Source: Sphingomonas hominis (GTDB lineage: Bacteria; Pseudomonadota; Alphaproteobacteria; Sphingomonadales; Sphingomonadaceae). From it: a DNA stretch of 64,000 nt. This document shows positions 24,871 to 34,241 of the stretch, piece after piece. The stretch covers positions 1 to 64,000 of the forward strand of contig NZ_JABULH010000006.1 in assembly GCF_013328205.1 (NCBI RefSeq), written 5' to 3'. Both the position numbers and the translations under genes were made by a program. Positions within the stretch are counted from its first letter, which is position 1. Every line of letters starts with the position of its first letter. The notes under the pieces were generated by a model. That model did no database searches and was not told the origin of the DNA. It was given only the letters and a program-made list of their open reading frames with translations.

Positions 24871-26297
24871 GGGCGACGCTGCTGCGCGGGCGCGGGCGCG
24901 CGCGTGTCGGTGCGCCCGGCGGCACGTTCCGCGTCGCGGCGCAGCGCCGCGCCGACCTGCGCGGCGAGGTCGAGGCTGCCGGGGGGGAAGATGTTGGTCA
25001 TCGTCGTGGCGCGGGTGCGGGTGAGCGGGTTGACGAAGGCGATCGTGTTGGCGGCACCGCTCCAGCTATAGGTGCCGCGCGGCACGCCGCCGGGCACATC
25101 CTCCAATTGCACCAGCCCGCCCGCGCCGAAACCCGCGCCCTTGATCGATCCGGGCGTGTAGCCGGAGAAGGTGACGCCGGGCGGCAGGAGGTTGGAGGTG
25201 GCGAGCCGCAACGTCTCCGGCTTCATCACCTGCACACCGTCGAGCGTGCCGCCGTTCTGGATCATGTGAAGGAAGCGGTCGTAATCGCGCGCCGACGACA
25301 CCAGCCCTGCCCCGCCATAGGGAAAGCTGGGAGCAGTCAGGTAGGGCGAGGTTGCCGCGGGATCGAACGGCAGCAACCGCCCGGCCGCCGCGACGTAGAG
25401 CGTGGCGAAGCGGTTCTGCTGCCCGGCGGGCACCTGCCATCCGGTCGAGGTCATCTTGAGCGGGGTGAGCAGGCGCGTCTGAACGAATTGCTCGAACGAC
25501 ATGCCGCTCGCGCGCTCGATCACCGCGCCCATCACGTCGAGGCCGATCGAGTAGCTCCATTTAGTACCCGGTTGCGCGATCAGCGGCAGTTGTGCGGCGC
25601 GGTCGGCGAAGGCGAGCAGGCTGGTCGGACGGGTGCGGCGTGCGGTGCGCTCCGTCTCGGCATTGACCTGCGCGGGGACGACGCCGAGCCGCTCGGTTTC
25701 CTTGAGCAACGGCCCCTTGGCGGAGATGTTGTAGCTGAGGCCCGCCGAGTGGGTGAGCAGCATGCGGATCGTGATCGGTCGGCGCGCGGGCACGGTGTCG
25801 AGCGAGGTGTCGGGATTGGTCAGCACGCGCATGGTCGCGAAGGCCGGGATGTATTTCGACACCGGATCGTCGAGCGCGATGCGACCGTCCTGCACGAGCA
25901 GCATCGCCGCCATGCCGGTGACGGGCTTGGTCATCGAGTAGATGCGCCACAGACTGTCGGGACCGGCGGCGGGGGCGGTCGCGTCGGTGGCGATGCGGCC
26001 GGAGGAGAGGAACACCGTCGGCGCGTCGCCTTGTCCGAACGCGCCGGCGACGCCGGGCGCGCGGTTCGTCGCGACGAGACGGTCGAACAGCGCCTGCGTT
26101 TCGGACAGGGTGCGCTGCGCCGCCGTCCGAGCGGGTGGTAGCGGTGCGCGCGGCGTAACGGCGACGCGCTGTTGCGGGTTCTGCCGAGGATTGGCCTGCG
26201 ACGCGGCCTCGTGCGCGATCGTCGCCCCGGCGAGCAGCGCGAGCGCGGCGGCCCCTGCGGCGGTTACCGAGCGGCGCTTCAACGATCCCTGCCTCAT
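24867..26297 (-). CDS. Secreted serine hydrolase, class C beta-lactamase fold
   Basis: About 476 residues from the ATG at 26297, which overlaps the mutY stop as TGATG. A signal peptide (AALALLAGATIAHEAASQA) is followed by the beta-lactamase-like domain. The nucleophile motif is S121-M-T-K124 in RIYSMTKPVTG, then LLTHSAGLSYN, GTKWSYSIGLDVMG and GTYSWSGAANT near the place of the usual KTG-type motif. The family includes esterases, D-aminopeptidases and penicillin-binding-like enzymes, and the substrate cannot be inferred. It sits mid-operon between mutY and nudC. Confidence 0.88.
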   Translation of the reverse strand: MRQGSLKRRSVTAAGAAALALLAGATIAHEAASQANPRQNPQQRVAVTPRAPLPPARTAAQRTLSETQALFDRLVATNRAPGVAGAFGQGDAPTVFLSSGRIATDATAPAAGPDSLWRIYSMTKPVTGMAAMLLVQDGRIALDDPVSKYIPAFATMRVLTNPDTSLDTVPARRPITIRMLLTHSAGLSYNISAKGPLLKETERLGVVPAQVNAETERTARRTRPTSLLAFADRAAQLPLIAQPGTKWSYSIGLDVMGAVIERASGMSFEQFVQTRLLTPLKMTSTGWQVPAGQQNRFATLYVAAAGRLLPFDPAATSPYLTAPSFPYGGAGLVSSARDYDRFLHMIQNGGTLDGVQVMKPETLRLATSNLLPPGVTFSGYTPGSIKGAGFGAGGLVQLEDVPGGVPRGTYSWSGAANTIAFVNPLTRTRATTMTNIFPPGSLDLAAQVGAALRRDAERAAGRTDTRAPAPAQQRRP

Positions 26298-27388
26298 CCT
26301 GCCTCCATCCCCCTGATCGCGCGCGCCGCCTTGGCGAAGACGGTCGGCAGACCGGCCTCGTCGAGCGATGCCACTGGCCACCATTCGCCGGCGGCCGAAA
26401 TCGGGCCATGCGCCTCACCCGTCACCAGCGCAAGATCGAGCGTGAAGTGGGTGAAGCCGTGGCTGACCTGCGCGTTGAGCGCCCGCCAGTCGGTCTCGGC
26501 GGGCGCGTCGACGAGGCCGGGCCGTGCTGGTTCCCACGGGCCGGTCGGCAGCGCGCGCATGCCGCCGAGCAGCCCGCGATCGGGGCGGCGGACGAGCAGG
26601 ACCTCGGGGCCGTCATCGCCCGCGCGGGTGAGCCAGAAGATCGTGCCGTGGCGGTGCGGGCGATCGGCTTTCGGCTTCTTAGTTGGGAAGCGGTCGGGCT
26701 CACCGTGCGCGTGGCCGACGCAATGGGATGCGAGTGGGCAAAGCAGGCATTTGGGGCGGCGGACGGTGCAGATCGCCTGCCCCAAGTCCATCATCGCCTG
26801 CGCGAAGTCGCCGGCGCGGGTGTCGGGGGTGATCGTATCCGTCGCGGCGCGGATCGCGGGGCGGGCGTTCGGCAGCGGCACTTGAATCGCGAACAGGCGC
26901 GCCACGACGCGCTCGACATTGGCATCGACCACCACCGCGCGCTCGCCGAACGCGATCGCGGCGACCGCGGCGGCGGTATAGGCGCCGAAGCCCGGCAGGC
27001 GGCGCAGTGCCTCCTCGGTGCAAGGCAGCTCACCGCCGTGCTCGGCCGCGATGACGCGCGCGGCGGCGAGCAAGTTGCGCGCGCGGGCGTAGTAGCCGAG
27101 CCCCGCCCAGGCGGCCATCACGTCCGCCTCGTCGGCGGCGGCGAGATCGGCGAAGGTCGGCCAGCGCTGCGTCCAGGCGATGAACCGCGGGCGGACCGTG
27201 GCGACGGTGGTCTGCTGGAGCATCACCTCCGACAGCCAGACGCGATACGGGTCGGGCGTCTCGCCGGGTCGCGCGCGCCACGGCAGGTCGCGGCGGTGGC
27301 GGTCGTACCAGTGGAGCAAGGCGGGCGCGACCGCGTGCGGATCGGCGGGACCATCGGCTGCGGGTGCGATCGAATCCTTGGCGTCCAC
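26294..27388 (-). CDS. mutY: A/G-specific adenine DNA glycosylase MutY
   Basis: About 364 residues from a GTG at 27388 (GGGG just upstream); an upstream in-frame start is possible. The helix-hairpin-helix LRRLPGFGAYTAAAVAA and catalytic aspartate in VVVDANVERVV are present. The iron-sulfur cysteines are in CTVRRPKCLLCPLASHC. The C-terminal half is a Nudix-like domain (TIFWLTRAGDDGPEVLLVRR). The enzyme removes adenine opposite 8-oxoguanine. First gene of the mutY-hydrolase-nudC operon and divergent from the DciA-like gene. Confidence 0.94.
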   Translation of the reverse strand: MDAKDSIAPAADGPADPHAVAPALLHWYDRHRRDLPWRARPGETPDPYRVWLSEVMLQQTTVATVRPRFIAWTQRWPTFADLAAADEADVMAAWAGLGYYARARNLLAAARVIAAEHGGELPCTEEALRRLPGFGAYTAAAVAAIAFGERAVVVDANVERVVARLFAIQVPLPNARPAIRAATDTITPDTRAGDFAQAMMDLGQAICTVRRPKCLLCPLASHCVGHAHGEPDRFPTKKPKADRPHRHGTIFWLTRAGDDGPEVLLVRRPDRGLLGGMRALPTGPWEPARPGLVDAPAETDWRALNAQVSHGFTHFTLDLALVTGEAHGPISAAGEWWPVASLDEAGLPTVFAKAARAIRGMEAG

Positions 27389-27414
27389 GGCCCCGCTATG
27401 GCATGGGCGGGCGG

Positions 27415-27927
27415 ATGAGCAAGCGCCCGCGCGCCCCCCTTCCCCCGCCCGAGCGCCAGAACCGGTCACGCGCCGTGTCCGAGCTGCTGCCCGCCGTCGG
27501 CGGTGCCGCGTTCCGGCGCTTCGGCTTCATCCAGTCGGCGGTGGTGTCGCGCTGGCCCGAGATCGTCGGCGAGCGGCTGGCGGCGGTCAGTTCGCCCGAA
27601 TCGATCCGCTTTCCGATGGGCAAGAAGCAGGACGGCACGCTGACGCTGACCTGCCGCGGCGCGCACGCGGTCATGATGCAGCACGTGCTGCCCGAGATCA
27701 CCGAGCGGGTGAACCGCTTCTTCGGCTATCAGGCGGTGGCGCGGATCACGATCCGTCAGGGCGAGATCACAAAACGTGCGCCGAAGCGCGTCCTGCCCGA
27801 ACTCGCGCCCGCGCCGGTCGAGCTGGGCGCGAGTTTGAAGACGATCGCCGATCCTGAGTTGAAGGCGGTGCTGGAGGCGCTGGCCTCCGGCGTCGCCAAC
27901 CGCCCCAGCCTGCCCCAGGTGAAATGA
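27415..27927 (+). CDS. DUF721 (DciA-like) protein
   Basis: 170 residues. The DUF721 core reads RRFGFIQSAVVSRWPEIVG, LTCRGAHAVMMQHVLPEI and VARITIRQG. DciA proteins recruit or load the replicative helicase DnaB in bacteria that lack DnaC. The ATG at 27415 is preceded by GGGCGG. The C-terminus overlaps the next gene in an ATGA. Confidence 0.85.
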   Translation: MSKRPRAPLPPPERQNRSRAVSELLPAVGGAAFRRFGFIQSAVVSRWPEIVGERLAAVSSPESIRFPMGKKQDGTLTLTCRGAHAVMMQHVLPEITERVNRFFGYQAVARITIRQGEITKRAPKRVLPELAPAPVELGASLKTIADPELKAVLEALASGVANRPSLPQVK

Positions 27928-28619
27928 AGACGGCCGATATGAAGACGCTCCTGCCCCTCATCGCCGCCGCGATGCTCGCCGCCTCCCCTGCCCCCAATGC
28001 TGCCGCCGCCGCGCCGCGCGCGTGGACCGCGGTAACGACGCCGGTCGCGACGGGCAGCTATTTGATCGGCAATCCGAAAGCCAAGGTGCGGCTGGTCGAG
28101 ATATTGAGCTACACCTGCCCGCATTGCGCGCATTTCGCGGCCGAGTCCGACGCCAGCATCAAGGCAATGGTGCGGTCGGACACGCTGGCGGTCGAGGTGC
28201 GCAACCAGTTGCACGACAAGATCGACCTCGCCGCGACGATGCTGGCGCGCTGTTCGGGGCCGGCGGCGTTTCCGGCGGTGCACGCGGCCTTCCTCGACCA
28301 GCAGCGCGCGTGGATCGACCGCGCGGTGGCGTGGGATGGGGCAAATGCGGCGCGCGTGTCGACCTACCCGCAGCTGGCGCAGCTGCGCGCGCTGGCGGAC
28401 GGTGCGGGGCTGACCGAGATCGCGCGAACGGCGGGCGTGTCGCCGGCGGCGATCGAGGCGTGTTTCGCCGACGAGAAGGCGCTGAACGCCGCGCTCAAGG
28501 TATCGCAGTCGACCGAAGGCGCGGCGGGGACGCCCGCGTTCGTCGTGAACGGCAAGTTGATCCAGACGGTCGCCTGGGCGCAGTTGCAGCCGATGCTGCG
28601 CGCGGCCGGTGCCAAGTAA
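27924..28619 (+). CDS. DsbA-like periplasmic thiol oxidoreductase (CPHC)
   Basis: 231 residues. The signal peptide is LLPLIAAAMLAASPAPNAAAAA. The thioredoxin fold has active site CPHC in LSYTCPHCAHFAAE, and the cis-proline region is AAGTPAFVVNGK. CPHC is the classic oxidase motif that donates disulfides to secreted proteins. Its start overlaps the DUF721 stop, and a second DsbA-like gene follows 17 bp after its end. DsbB, its likely reoxidant, is encoded at 40658-41152. Confidence 0.9.
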   Translation: MKTADMKTLLPLIAAAMLAASPAPNAAAAAPRAWTAVTTPVATGSYLIGNPKAKVRLVEILSYTCPHCAHFAAESDASIKAMVRSDTLAVEVRNQLHDKIDLAATMLARCSGPAAFPAVHAAFLDQQRAWIDRAVAWDGANAARVSTYPQLAQLRALADGAGLTEIARTAGVSPAAIEACFADEKALNAALKVSQSTEGAAGTPAFVVNGKLIQTVAWAQLQPMLRAAGAK

Positions 28620-28635
28620 CGAAGTGGAGTTGTTC

Positions 28636-29367
28636 ATGAAGCGTTTCGCACTTCTCGCCGGCGCGCTGGCGCTGATGACCGGCTGCGGTGGCGGCAGCAG
28701 CGACGCGCCGAGCGCGCCCGCGGGCTCGGTCAAGGCGGCGGCGGCACCTGCCGGGCAGGATTGGACGCAGACGGTGTCGCAGACGCCCGAGGGCGGGTAT
28801 GTCGCGGGCAACCCCAATGCGACGCTCAAGTTGGTCGAATATGGCTCGCGACTGTGCCCGACGTGCGGCGCGTTCGCGAACACCGGCATGCGGCCGTTGA
28901 TGGACAATTACGTCAAGACCGGAAAGGTCTCGTACGAGTTCCGCGAGTTCCTGGTCCACGGCGCGCCCGACTTCCCGCCGGCGCTCTTGGGCCGGTGCGG
29001 CGGCACGCAGCCATTCTTCCCGCTGCTGGAGGAAATGATGGCGGCGCAGGCGACGATCCTGCCCAAGATGGAGGATGCCGGCGCGTTTCAGCAGGCGCAG
29101 CAGGGCAAGGCGCCGGGCGTCATGTTCACCAACTGGGCCGAGAAGCTGGGCTACATCGACTTCGTCAAGCAGCGCGGCATTCCCGAGGCGCAGGCGCGCG
29201 CGTGCCTGACCGACGAGAAGCAGATCGAGGCGCTGATCAAGTATATGGACGCCGGTACCGAGAAGGGCGTGCAGGGAACGCCGACCTTCTTCCTGAACGG
29301 CAAGAAGCTCGACAATGTCGTGACGTGGGACGGGGTCGAGGGCGCGCTGAAGACCGCGGGGGCGTAA
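28636..29367 (+). CDS. DsbA-like thiol oxidoreductase lipoprotein (CPTC)
   Basis: 243 residues. The lipobox LMTGC makes it a probable lipoprotein. The thioredoxin fold has RLCPTCGAF as active site and VQGTPTFFLNGKK as cis-proline loop. GGAG lies upstream of the ATG. CPTC rather than CPHC suggests a different redox potential or partner from the preceding gene. The pair probably arose by duplication. Confidence 0.9.
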   Translation: MKRFALLAGALALMTGCGGGSSDAPSAPAGSVKAAAAPAGQDWTQTVSQTPEGGYVAGNPNATLKLVEYGSRLCPTCGAFANTGMRPLMDNYVKTGKVSYEFREFLVHGAPDFPPALLGRCGGTQPFFPLLEEMMAAQATILPKMEDAGAFQQAQQGKAPGVMFTNWAEKLGYIDFVKQRGIPEAQARACLTDEKQIEALIKYMDAGTEKGVQGTPTFFLNGKKLDNVVTWDGVEGALKTAGA

Positions 29368-29397
29368 TCACCCGGTAGCGCGCCGAGGCAAGCGCGC

Positions 29398-32300
29398 GTG
29401 CAGATCAAGCGGGTGCGGTTGACGGGGTTCAAGAGCTTCGTCGACCCCGCCGACCTCGTGATCGAGCCCGGGCTGACCGGCGTGGTCGGGCCGAACGGCT
29501 GCGGCAAGTCCAACCTGCTCGAAGCGCTGCGCTGGACGATGGGAGAGAATTCCGCGCGGTCGCTGCGCGGGGCGGGCATGGAGGACGTGATCTTCGCCGG
29601 CACCGCGACGCGGCCGCCGCGCGATTTCGCCGAGGTGTCGATCCTGCTCGACACCGATGCGGGCGAGGAAGCGGAAGTGGTGCGCCGGATCGAGCGCGGC
29701 GCGGGCTCGGCGTACCGGATCGACGGGCGCGACGTGCGCGCGAAGGACGTGCAACTGCTGTTCGCCGATGCCGCGACCGGCGCGCACAGTCCCGCGCTGG
29801 TCAGCCAGAACCGCATCGGCGCGGTGATCGCGGCCAAGCCCGCCGACCGGCGCGCGATGCTGGAGGAAGCAGCGGGGATAGCGGGGCTGCACGTGCGGCG
29901 CCGTGACGCGGAGGCGCGGCTGCGCGCGACCGAGGCGAACCTGGAGCGGCTCGACGCGGTGATCGCGGACACCGACGCGCGGGCGGGCGCGCTCAGGCGG
30001 CAGGCACGCGCGGCCGAGCGATACCGTGCGCTGTCCGAGGCGATCCGGGTGGCGGAGGCGCGCAGCCTGTTCGCGCGCTGGCGCGAGGCAGACGTGGGGG
30101 CGGAAGGCGCACGCGGCGAGGCGCGCATGGCGGACGCGCGGGTGGTGACCGCGCAGGCGTCGCACGACGAGGCGGCAAACGCGCAGGAAGCGGCAATCGC
30201 ATCGTTGGCGGACATGCGCGCCGCCGCGCTCGCCGCGCGTGATCGGGCGAGCGCGGCCGCAGCGACGCTTGCCCACGCGCGCAACGATGCGACCACGGCC
30301 GAGCGGCGCGTGGCGGAGCTGGAGCAGGCGGCGGCGCGGATCGGCGAGGATCGCGCGCGCGAGGGCGCGCTGGCGAACGAGGCGGCGGCGGCGCTGACGA
30401 CGCTGGCGGCGGACACCAAGGAGCTGGAGCGCACGCTGGCCGCGGCAGACGCGGGCTTGCCGGTGCTGGAGGCGGCGCTGAGCGCGGCGGAGCGAAGCGC
30501 GCGCGACGCGGAAGTGGCGCTGGCGCAAGCGCTGGCGGCGCAGGCGAGCGAGCAGGCGGAGGCGCGGGTGGCGCAGGCAGCGCTGGCGCAGGGACGCGCG
30601 CGGCTCGCCCGCGCCGAGCGTGACCGGGCGAGCGCGGCGGCGGCGCTGGCGGCGGTGGCGCAGCCGGCGCCGGTCGCGGCCGAGCGCGACGCGGCGGCGA
30701 TGGCGCGAACGGCGGCGCAAGCGCGGGCTGAGGAAGCGCGCGCGGCGCTCGACACGGCAGAGGCGAGCGAACGCGGTGCGATGGTCAAGCGCAATGCGGC
30801 CGAGCAGGCGCGCGCCGTTGCTCACGCCGAGCGTGCGGCGCTGGACGCGGAAGCGGCGACGCTCGCGCGGGCGCTCCAGCGGAGCGGGCGTGATCGGTTG
30901 CTCGATCACGTCACGGTCGCGCCTGGGTACGAGCGTGCGCTGGCGGCGGCGCTGGGCGACGATCTGGCGATCGGGTTGGAGGCGGGCGGCGGCGCTTGGT
31001 GGGCGGGCGCGGCGATGCGCGACGACGACCCGGCAGCGCCCGCGGGTGCCGAACCGTTGGGGACGCACGTGGTCGCGCCGGCGGCGCTCGCGCGACGGCT
31101 GGCGCAGGTGTTCGTGGTGGACGAGGATCGCGGAACAACGCTGGCGGTCGGGCAGCGCGTGGTGACGCTGGGCGGCGCGATGCGGCGCTGGGACGGGCTG
31201 GTCGCGACGAGTGGCGGTGCGGCTGCGGCGGAGCGGCTGGAACGGCAGAACCGGTTGGCGGCGCTACAGGCGGCGTTGCCCGAGGCGCGGGCGGCGGCGG
31301 AACGGACTGCGGCGGCGGCGCAGGCGGTATCGGAGGAGATCGCGCGCGCGCAGGCGGCGGCGCGCGAGGCACGCGCGGCGATCACGCGCGCGGAGGCGGC
31401 GGAGCGCGAGGCGCAGGGATGCGAGGCGCGCGCGGGGGCGCTGCTCGACCGGATCGCGGGCCAACGCGCCGATGCCGAGGAGCGCGCCGACCGCGCGACG
31501 CGCGAGCACGACGAGGCGGCAGGTGACGTGGCGCAGAGCGAGGCGGCGGTGGCCGCGCTGCCCGACCTGAGCACGACCGCGCTGGCGATCGCCGACCTGC
31601 GCCGCGACGATGCGGCACAGCGACAGGCGGTGGATGTCGCGCGCGCCGCGCGGCAGGCGGGCGAGCGGCAGGCGGCGGTGCTGCGCGAGCGGCTGGCGGG
31701 CGCACAGGGCGACGCCAAGAGCTGGCGCGCGCGTGCGGGCGATGCGGCCAGGCGGATCGGCGACATGGCGAAGCGCGAGGGCGAGGTGGCGCGCGAACTG
31801 ACCGCGCTCGCGCCGACGCTGCCGATAATGGCGGAGGCGGTCGCAGCCGCCGAGCAGGCGCACGCCGCCGCGCGGATCGATGCCGAGCGCACCGTTGCGG
31901 ATGAACAAGGCGGCGAGCGCGACTTGCGCGCGGCCGAGGGCGCGGCGCGGCGCGCGGGCGAGGTGCTGGCGGCGGCGCGCGAGGCGCGTGCGGGTGCGGC
32001 GGCGCGCGTTGAGCATCACGAGGCGCGGCGGGTCGATCTGGGACGCACGTCGGGCGAGCGGTTCGCGTGTCCCGCGCCGGTGCTGCCCGAGCGGCTGGGG
32101 TTCGCGGTCGCCGACGTGGGCGCGCCCGGGGCGGAGGCGGCGGCGCACGAACGGTTGCTGCGCGAGCGCGAGCGGATGGGGCCGGTCAACCTCGTCGCCG
32201 CGCAGGAGCTGGCCGAGCTGGAAGCGGCGAGCGCGGGCAACGCCGCCGAGCGCACCGAGCTGGGTCAGGCGGTGAACCGGCTGCGCGGGTCGATCGGCAC

Positions 32301-32799
32301 GCTCAACCGCGAAGGGCGGCAGCGGCTGCTCGCCGCGTTTGAGGCGGTCGACGGGCATTTCCGGCGGCTGTTCACGACCTTGTTCGATGGCGGCCAGGCG
32401 CATCTCGAATTGGTCGACTCGGACGATCCGCTGGAGGCGGGGCTGGAGATCATGGCGCAGCCGCCGGGCAAGCGGCTGCAGTCGCTGACCTTGCTGTCGG
32501 GGGGCGAGCAGGCGCTCACCGCGGTCGCGCTGATCTTTGGGCTGTTCCTGACCAATCCGGCTCCGATCTGCGTGCTCGACGAGGTCGATGCGCCGTTGGA
32601 CGACGCCAATATCGACCGATTCTGCGCGCTGCTCGAGCGGATGACGCGTGAGACGCGGACGCGTTACCTGGTGGTGACGCACAATGCGGTGACGATGAGC
32701 CGGATGCACCGCTTGTTCGGGGTGACGATGATCGAGCGCGGGGTCAGCCGGCTCGTGTCGGTCGACCTGGGTGCGGCGGCGCAGATGGCCGCGGAATGA
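29398..32799 (+). CDS. smc: Chromosome segregation ATPase SMC
   Basis: 1133 residues with a GTG start. The N-terminal head has Walker A GPNGCGKSN and the Q-loop SQNRIG. Two very Ala/Arg/Glu-rich coiled-coil arms flank a hinge at about 497-620 (DHVTVAPGYERALAAALGDD in part). The C-terminal head has LLSGGEQALTAVA (about 1033) and Walker B VLDEVDAPLDDAN (about 1059). SMC organises and separates chromosomes. Extremely high GC here produces many antisense open frames. The 3' end overlaps the convergent glycosyltransferase gene by 56 bp. Confidence 0.96.
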   Translation: MQIKRVRLTGFKSFVDPADLVIEPGLTGVVGPNGCGKSNLLEALRWTMGENSARSLRGAGMEDVIFAGTATRPPRDFAEVSILLDTDAGEEAEVVRRIERGAGSAYRIDGRDVRAKDVQLLFADAATGAHSPALVSQNRIGAVIAAKPADRRAMLEEAAGIAGLHVRRRDAEARLRATEANLERLDAVIADTDARAGALRRQARAAERYRALSEAIRVAEARSLFARWREADVGAEGARGEARMADARVVTAQASHDEAANAQEAAIASLADMRAAALAARDRASAAAATLAHARNDATTAERRVAELEQAAARIGEDRAREGALANEAAAALTTLAADTKELERTLAAADAGLPVLEAALSAAERSARDAEVALAQALAAQASEQAEARVAQAALAQGRARLARAERDRASAAAALAAVAQPAPVAAERDAAAMARTAAQARAEEARAALDTAEASERGAMVKRNAAEQARAVAHAERAALDAEAATLARALQRSGRDRLLDHVTVAPGYERALAAALGDDLAIGLEAGGGAWWAGAAMRDDDPAAPAGAEPLGTHVVAPAALARRLAQVFVVDEDRGTTLAVGQRVVTLGGAMRRWDGLVATSGGAAAAERLERQNRLAALQAALPEARAAAERTAAAAQAVSEEIARAQAAAREARAAITRAEAAEREAQGCEARAGALLDRIAGQRADAEERADRATREHDEAAGDVAQSEAAVAALPDLSTTALAIADLRRDDAAQRQAVDVARAARQAGERQAAVLRERLAGAQGDAKSWRARAGDAARRIGDMAKREGEVARELTALAPTLPIMAEAVAAAEQAHAAARIDAERTVADEQGGERDLRAAEGAARRAGEVLAAAREARAGAAARVEHHEARRVDLGRTSGERFACPAPVLPERLGFAVADVGAPGAEAAAHERLLRERERMGPVNLVAAQELAELEAASAGNAAERTELGQAVNRLRGSIGTLNREGRQRLLAAFEAVDGHFRRLFTTLFDGGQAHLELVDSDDPLEAGLEIMAQPPGKRLQSLTLLSGGEQALTAVALIFGLFLTNPAPICVLDEVDAPLDDANIDRFCALLERMTRETRTRYLVVTHNAVTMSRMHRLFGVTMIERGVSRLVSVDLGAAAQMAAE

Positions 32800-34006
32800 C
32801 GCGATCGATCCAGGCAGGCGCGGGGTCGCGCACCGCCGCCCAGATGATCCACAGCACCGCGACACCGCGGATCGCCGCCGCGGTAGCGACGTCGACCTGG
32901 GTCGCCGACGGCCACGCGCCCTCCAGCCCTGCGAACAGCCAGAATTCGGCGAAATAGGCGAGCAGGTCGCCGAGCAGGAACAAGGCGAGCGGGCGCGCAC
33001 GCGTCGCGGTCAGGACGAGCAGCGGCCACAGCCACAGATCGAATTGCGGCGACCACACCTTGTTGGTCAGCAGGAACCAGGCGAGCACGGGCGTGAACAA
33101 CACCCAGGGATGGCGGGCGTGGCGACGCCAACCGGCGAGCACGATCGCGAACGCGCCGAGCGCGAAGGCGATCAGCGCGAGGCGGTTGCGGGTCGGAATG
33201 TCGGTGGGGTACCAGTTGAAGGTGTTGGCAAGCTCCCACACGCTCGCCGCGGTGCCGCTGCGCTGGCTCGAAAAGGCGTAGAACTCGCTCCAGTTGGTGA
33301 AGGCAGTGGCGGCGACGGGCAGGTTGACCGCACCCCAAGCGGCGACCGCGACGAGGACGAGCAGGGCGGCACGGGTTACATTGGCGCCGATTGAGTGGCC
33401 GCGGCGGAACAGCGCACCGAGCCCCAGCAGCGGGAGCAGCAGCAGCGGGAACAGCTTGGCCGCGCCACCCAGCGCCGCCAGCGCGGTGGCGCGCATGTCC
33501 TCCCCACGCCGCGCGGCAAGCAGTGCGGCAACCGCGAGGCTGGCGGCGAGCAAATCCCAATTGTGCGCGAGGTAGAGCACCAGCGGCGGCGCGAGCGCCC
33601 AGGCATATTGGCGCAGGCGGCCGACGCCGGCGCGGCGCATCATGCGCAGCACCAGAAAGGCGCAAGCGGTGTTGCCGAGCCAGACCGCCGTCAGGAAATC
33701 GGCCGTGTCGGGTCGGCCGAGCCCGAGCACACGCGCGACCAGCCCCTCGACCCAGATCAGCGCGCCGGTCAGCACCGGATATTCCATCCGTGCCTGGAAA
33801 TACGGCACCTGCCCTGCCGCGACGCCGCGCAGGCCCCAGAACGGCACCGCGTCGCTGTAGCAGCCGGTGGTATATTGCTCGCCGCCGATCCAGTAGGCGC
33901 CACAGTGCAGCTTGAACGCGAGCCCGGCGACGCAGGTGAGCGCCAGCGCCCAACACGGCGCCTCGTCGCCCAGTCGGTCGGTCCATCGGTCGATCGTGTC
34001 GCGCAT
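32744..34006 (-). CDS. GT87-like (DUF2029) membrane glycosyltransferase
   Basis: 420 residues with about ten hydrophobic segments. Family-like features are the first loop with FQARMEYPVLTG, the conserved AHNWDLLAASLAVAALL and TNKVWSPQFDLWLWPLLVL. GT87 enzymes are polyprenol-phosphate-sugar-dependent mannosyl- or similar transferases of the inner membrane; the sugar is unknown here. The last 56 bp overlap the end of smc on the other strand, so the two transcripts are antisense at their 3' ends. Confidence 0.8.
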   Translation of the reverse strand: MRDTIDRWTDRLGDEAPCWALALTCVAGLAFKLHCGAYWIGGEQYTTGCYSDAVPFWGLRGVAAGQVPYFQARMEYPVLTGALIWVEGLVARVLGLGRPDTADFLTAVWLGNTACAFLVLRMMRRAGVGRLRQYAWALAPPLVLYLAHNWDLLAASLAVAALLAARRGEDMRATALAALGGAAKLFPLLLLPLLGLGALFRRGHSIGANVTRAALLVLVAVAAWGAVNLPVAATAFTNWSEFYAFSSQRSGTAASVWELANTFNWYPTDIPTRNRLALIAFALGAFAIVLAGWRRHARHPWVLFTPVLAWFLLTNKVWSPQFDLWLWPLLVLTATRARPLALFLLGDLLAYFAEFWLFAGLEGAWPSATQVDVATAAAIRGVAVLWIIWAAVRDPAPAWIDRVIPRPSAPPHPGRPTRAG

Positions 34007-34224
34007 GGCCCCGCGTCTTGGCCGAGCGCGCGTGGGGCGACAAGGGCAGGCACGCCGGTCGAGTCGCTTATTCCGGTCGGGAGCCCACCGTGCGGCGTGA
34101 GCGGCATGTGAGCATCGTGAAGCCTAGCCTATAACCGGGAGCCGCCAAAAGCGTGGTTAGCGATGACGCATTTCGACCGTCACCCCCCCTAACCCCGCGG
34201 CGCACCTCGACAAATTGGCACCCC

Positions 34225-34239
34225 GAACATATATCGAAC
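34225..34239 (+). promoter_or_regulatory. LexA (SOS) box upstream of radical SAM gene
   Basis: GAAC-ATATATC-GAAC is an exact match to the alphaproteobacterial LexA consensus (direct repeat GTTC/GAAC with 7-bp spacer). It ends 2 bp before the ATG at 34242, so repression would block initiation directly and the mRNA may be nearly leaderless. Confidence 0.85.
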
Positions 34240-34241
34240 GT

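Noticed and set aside
29151-31068. Large antisense open frames in smc
   Set aside because: Low-complexity A/R/S translation with no domain; smc itself is complete in frame.
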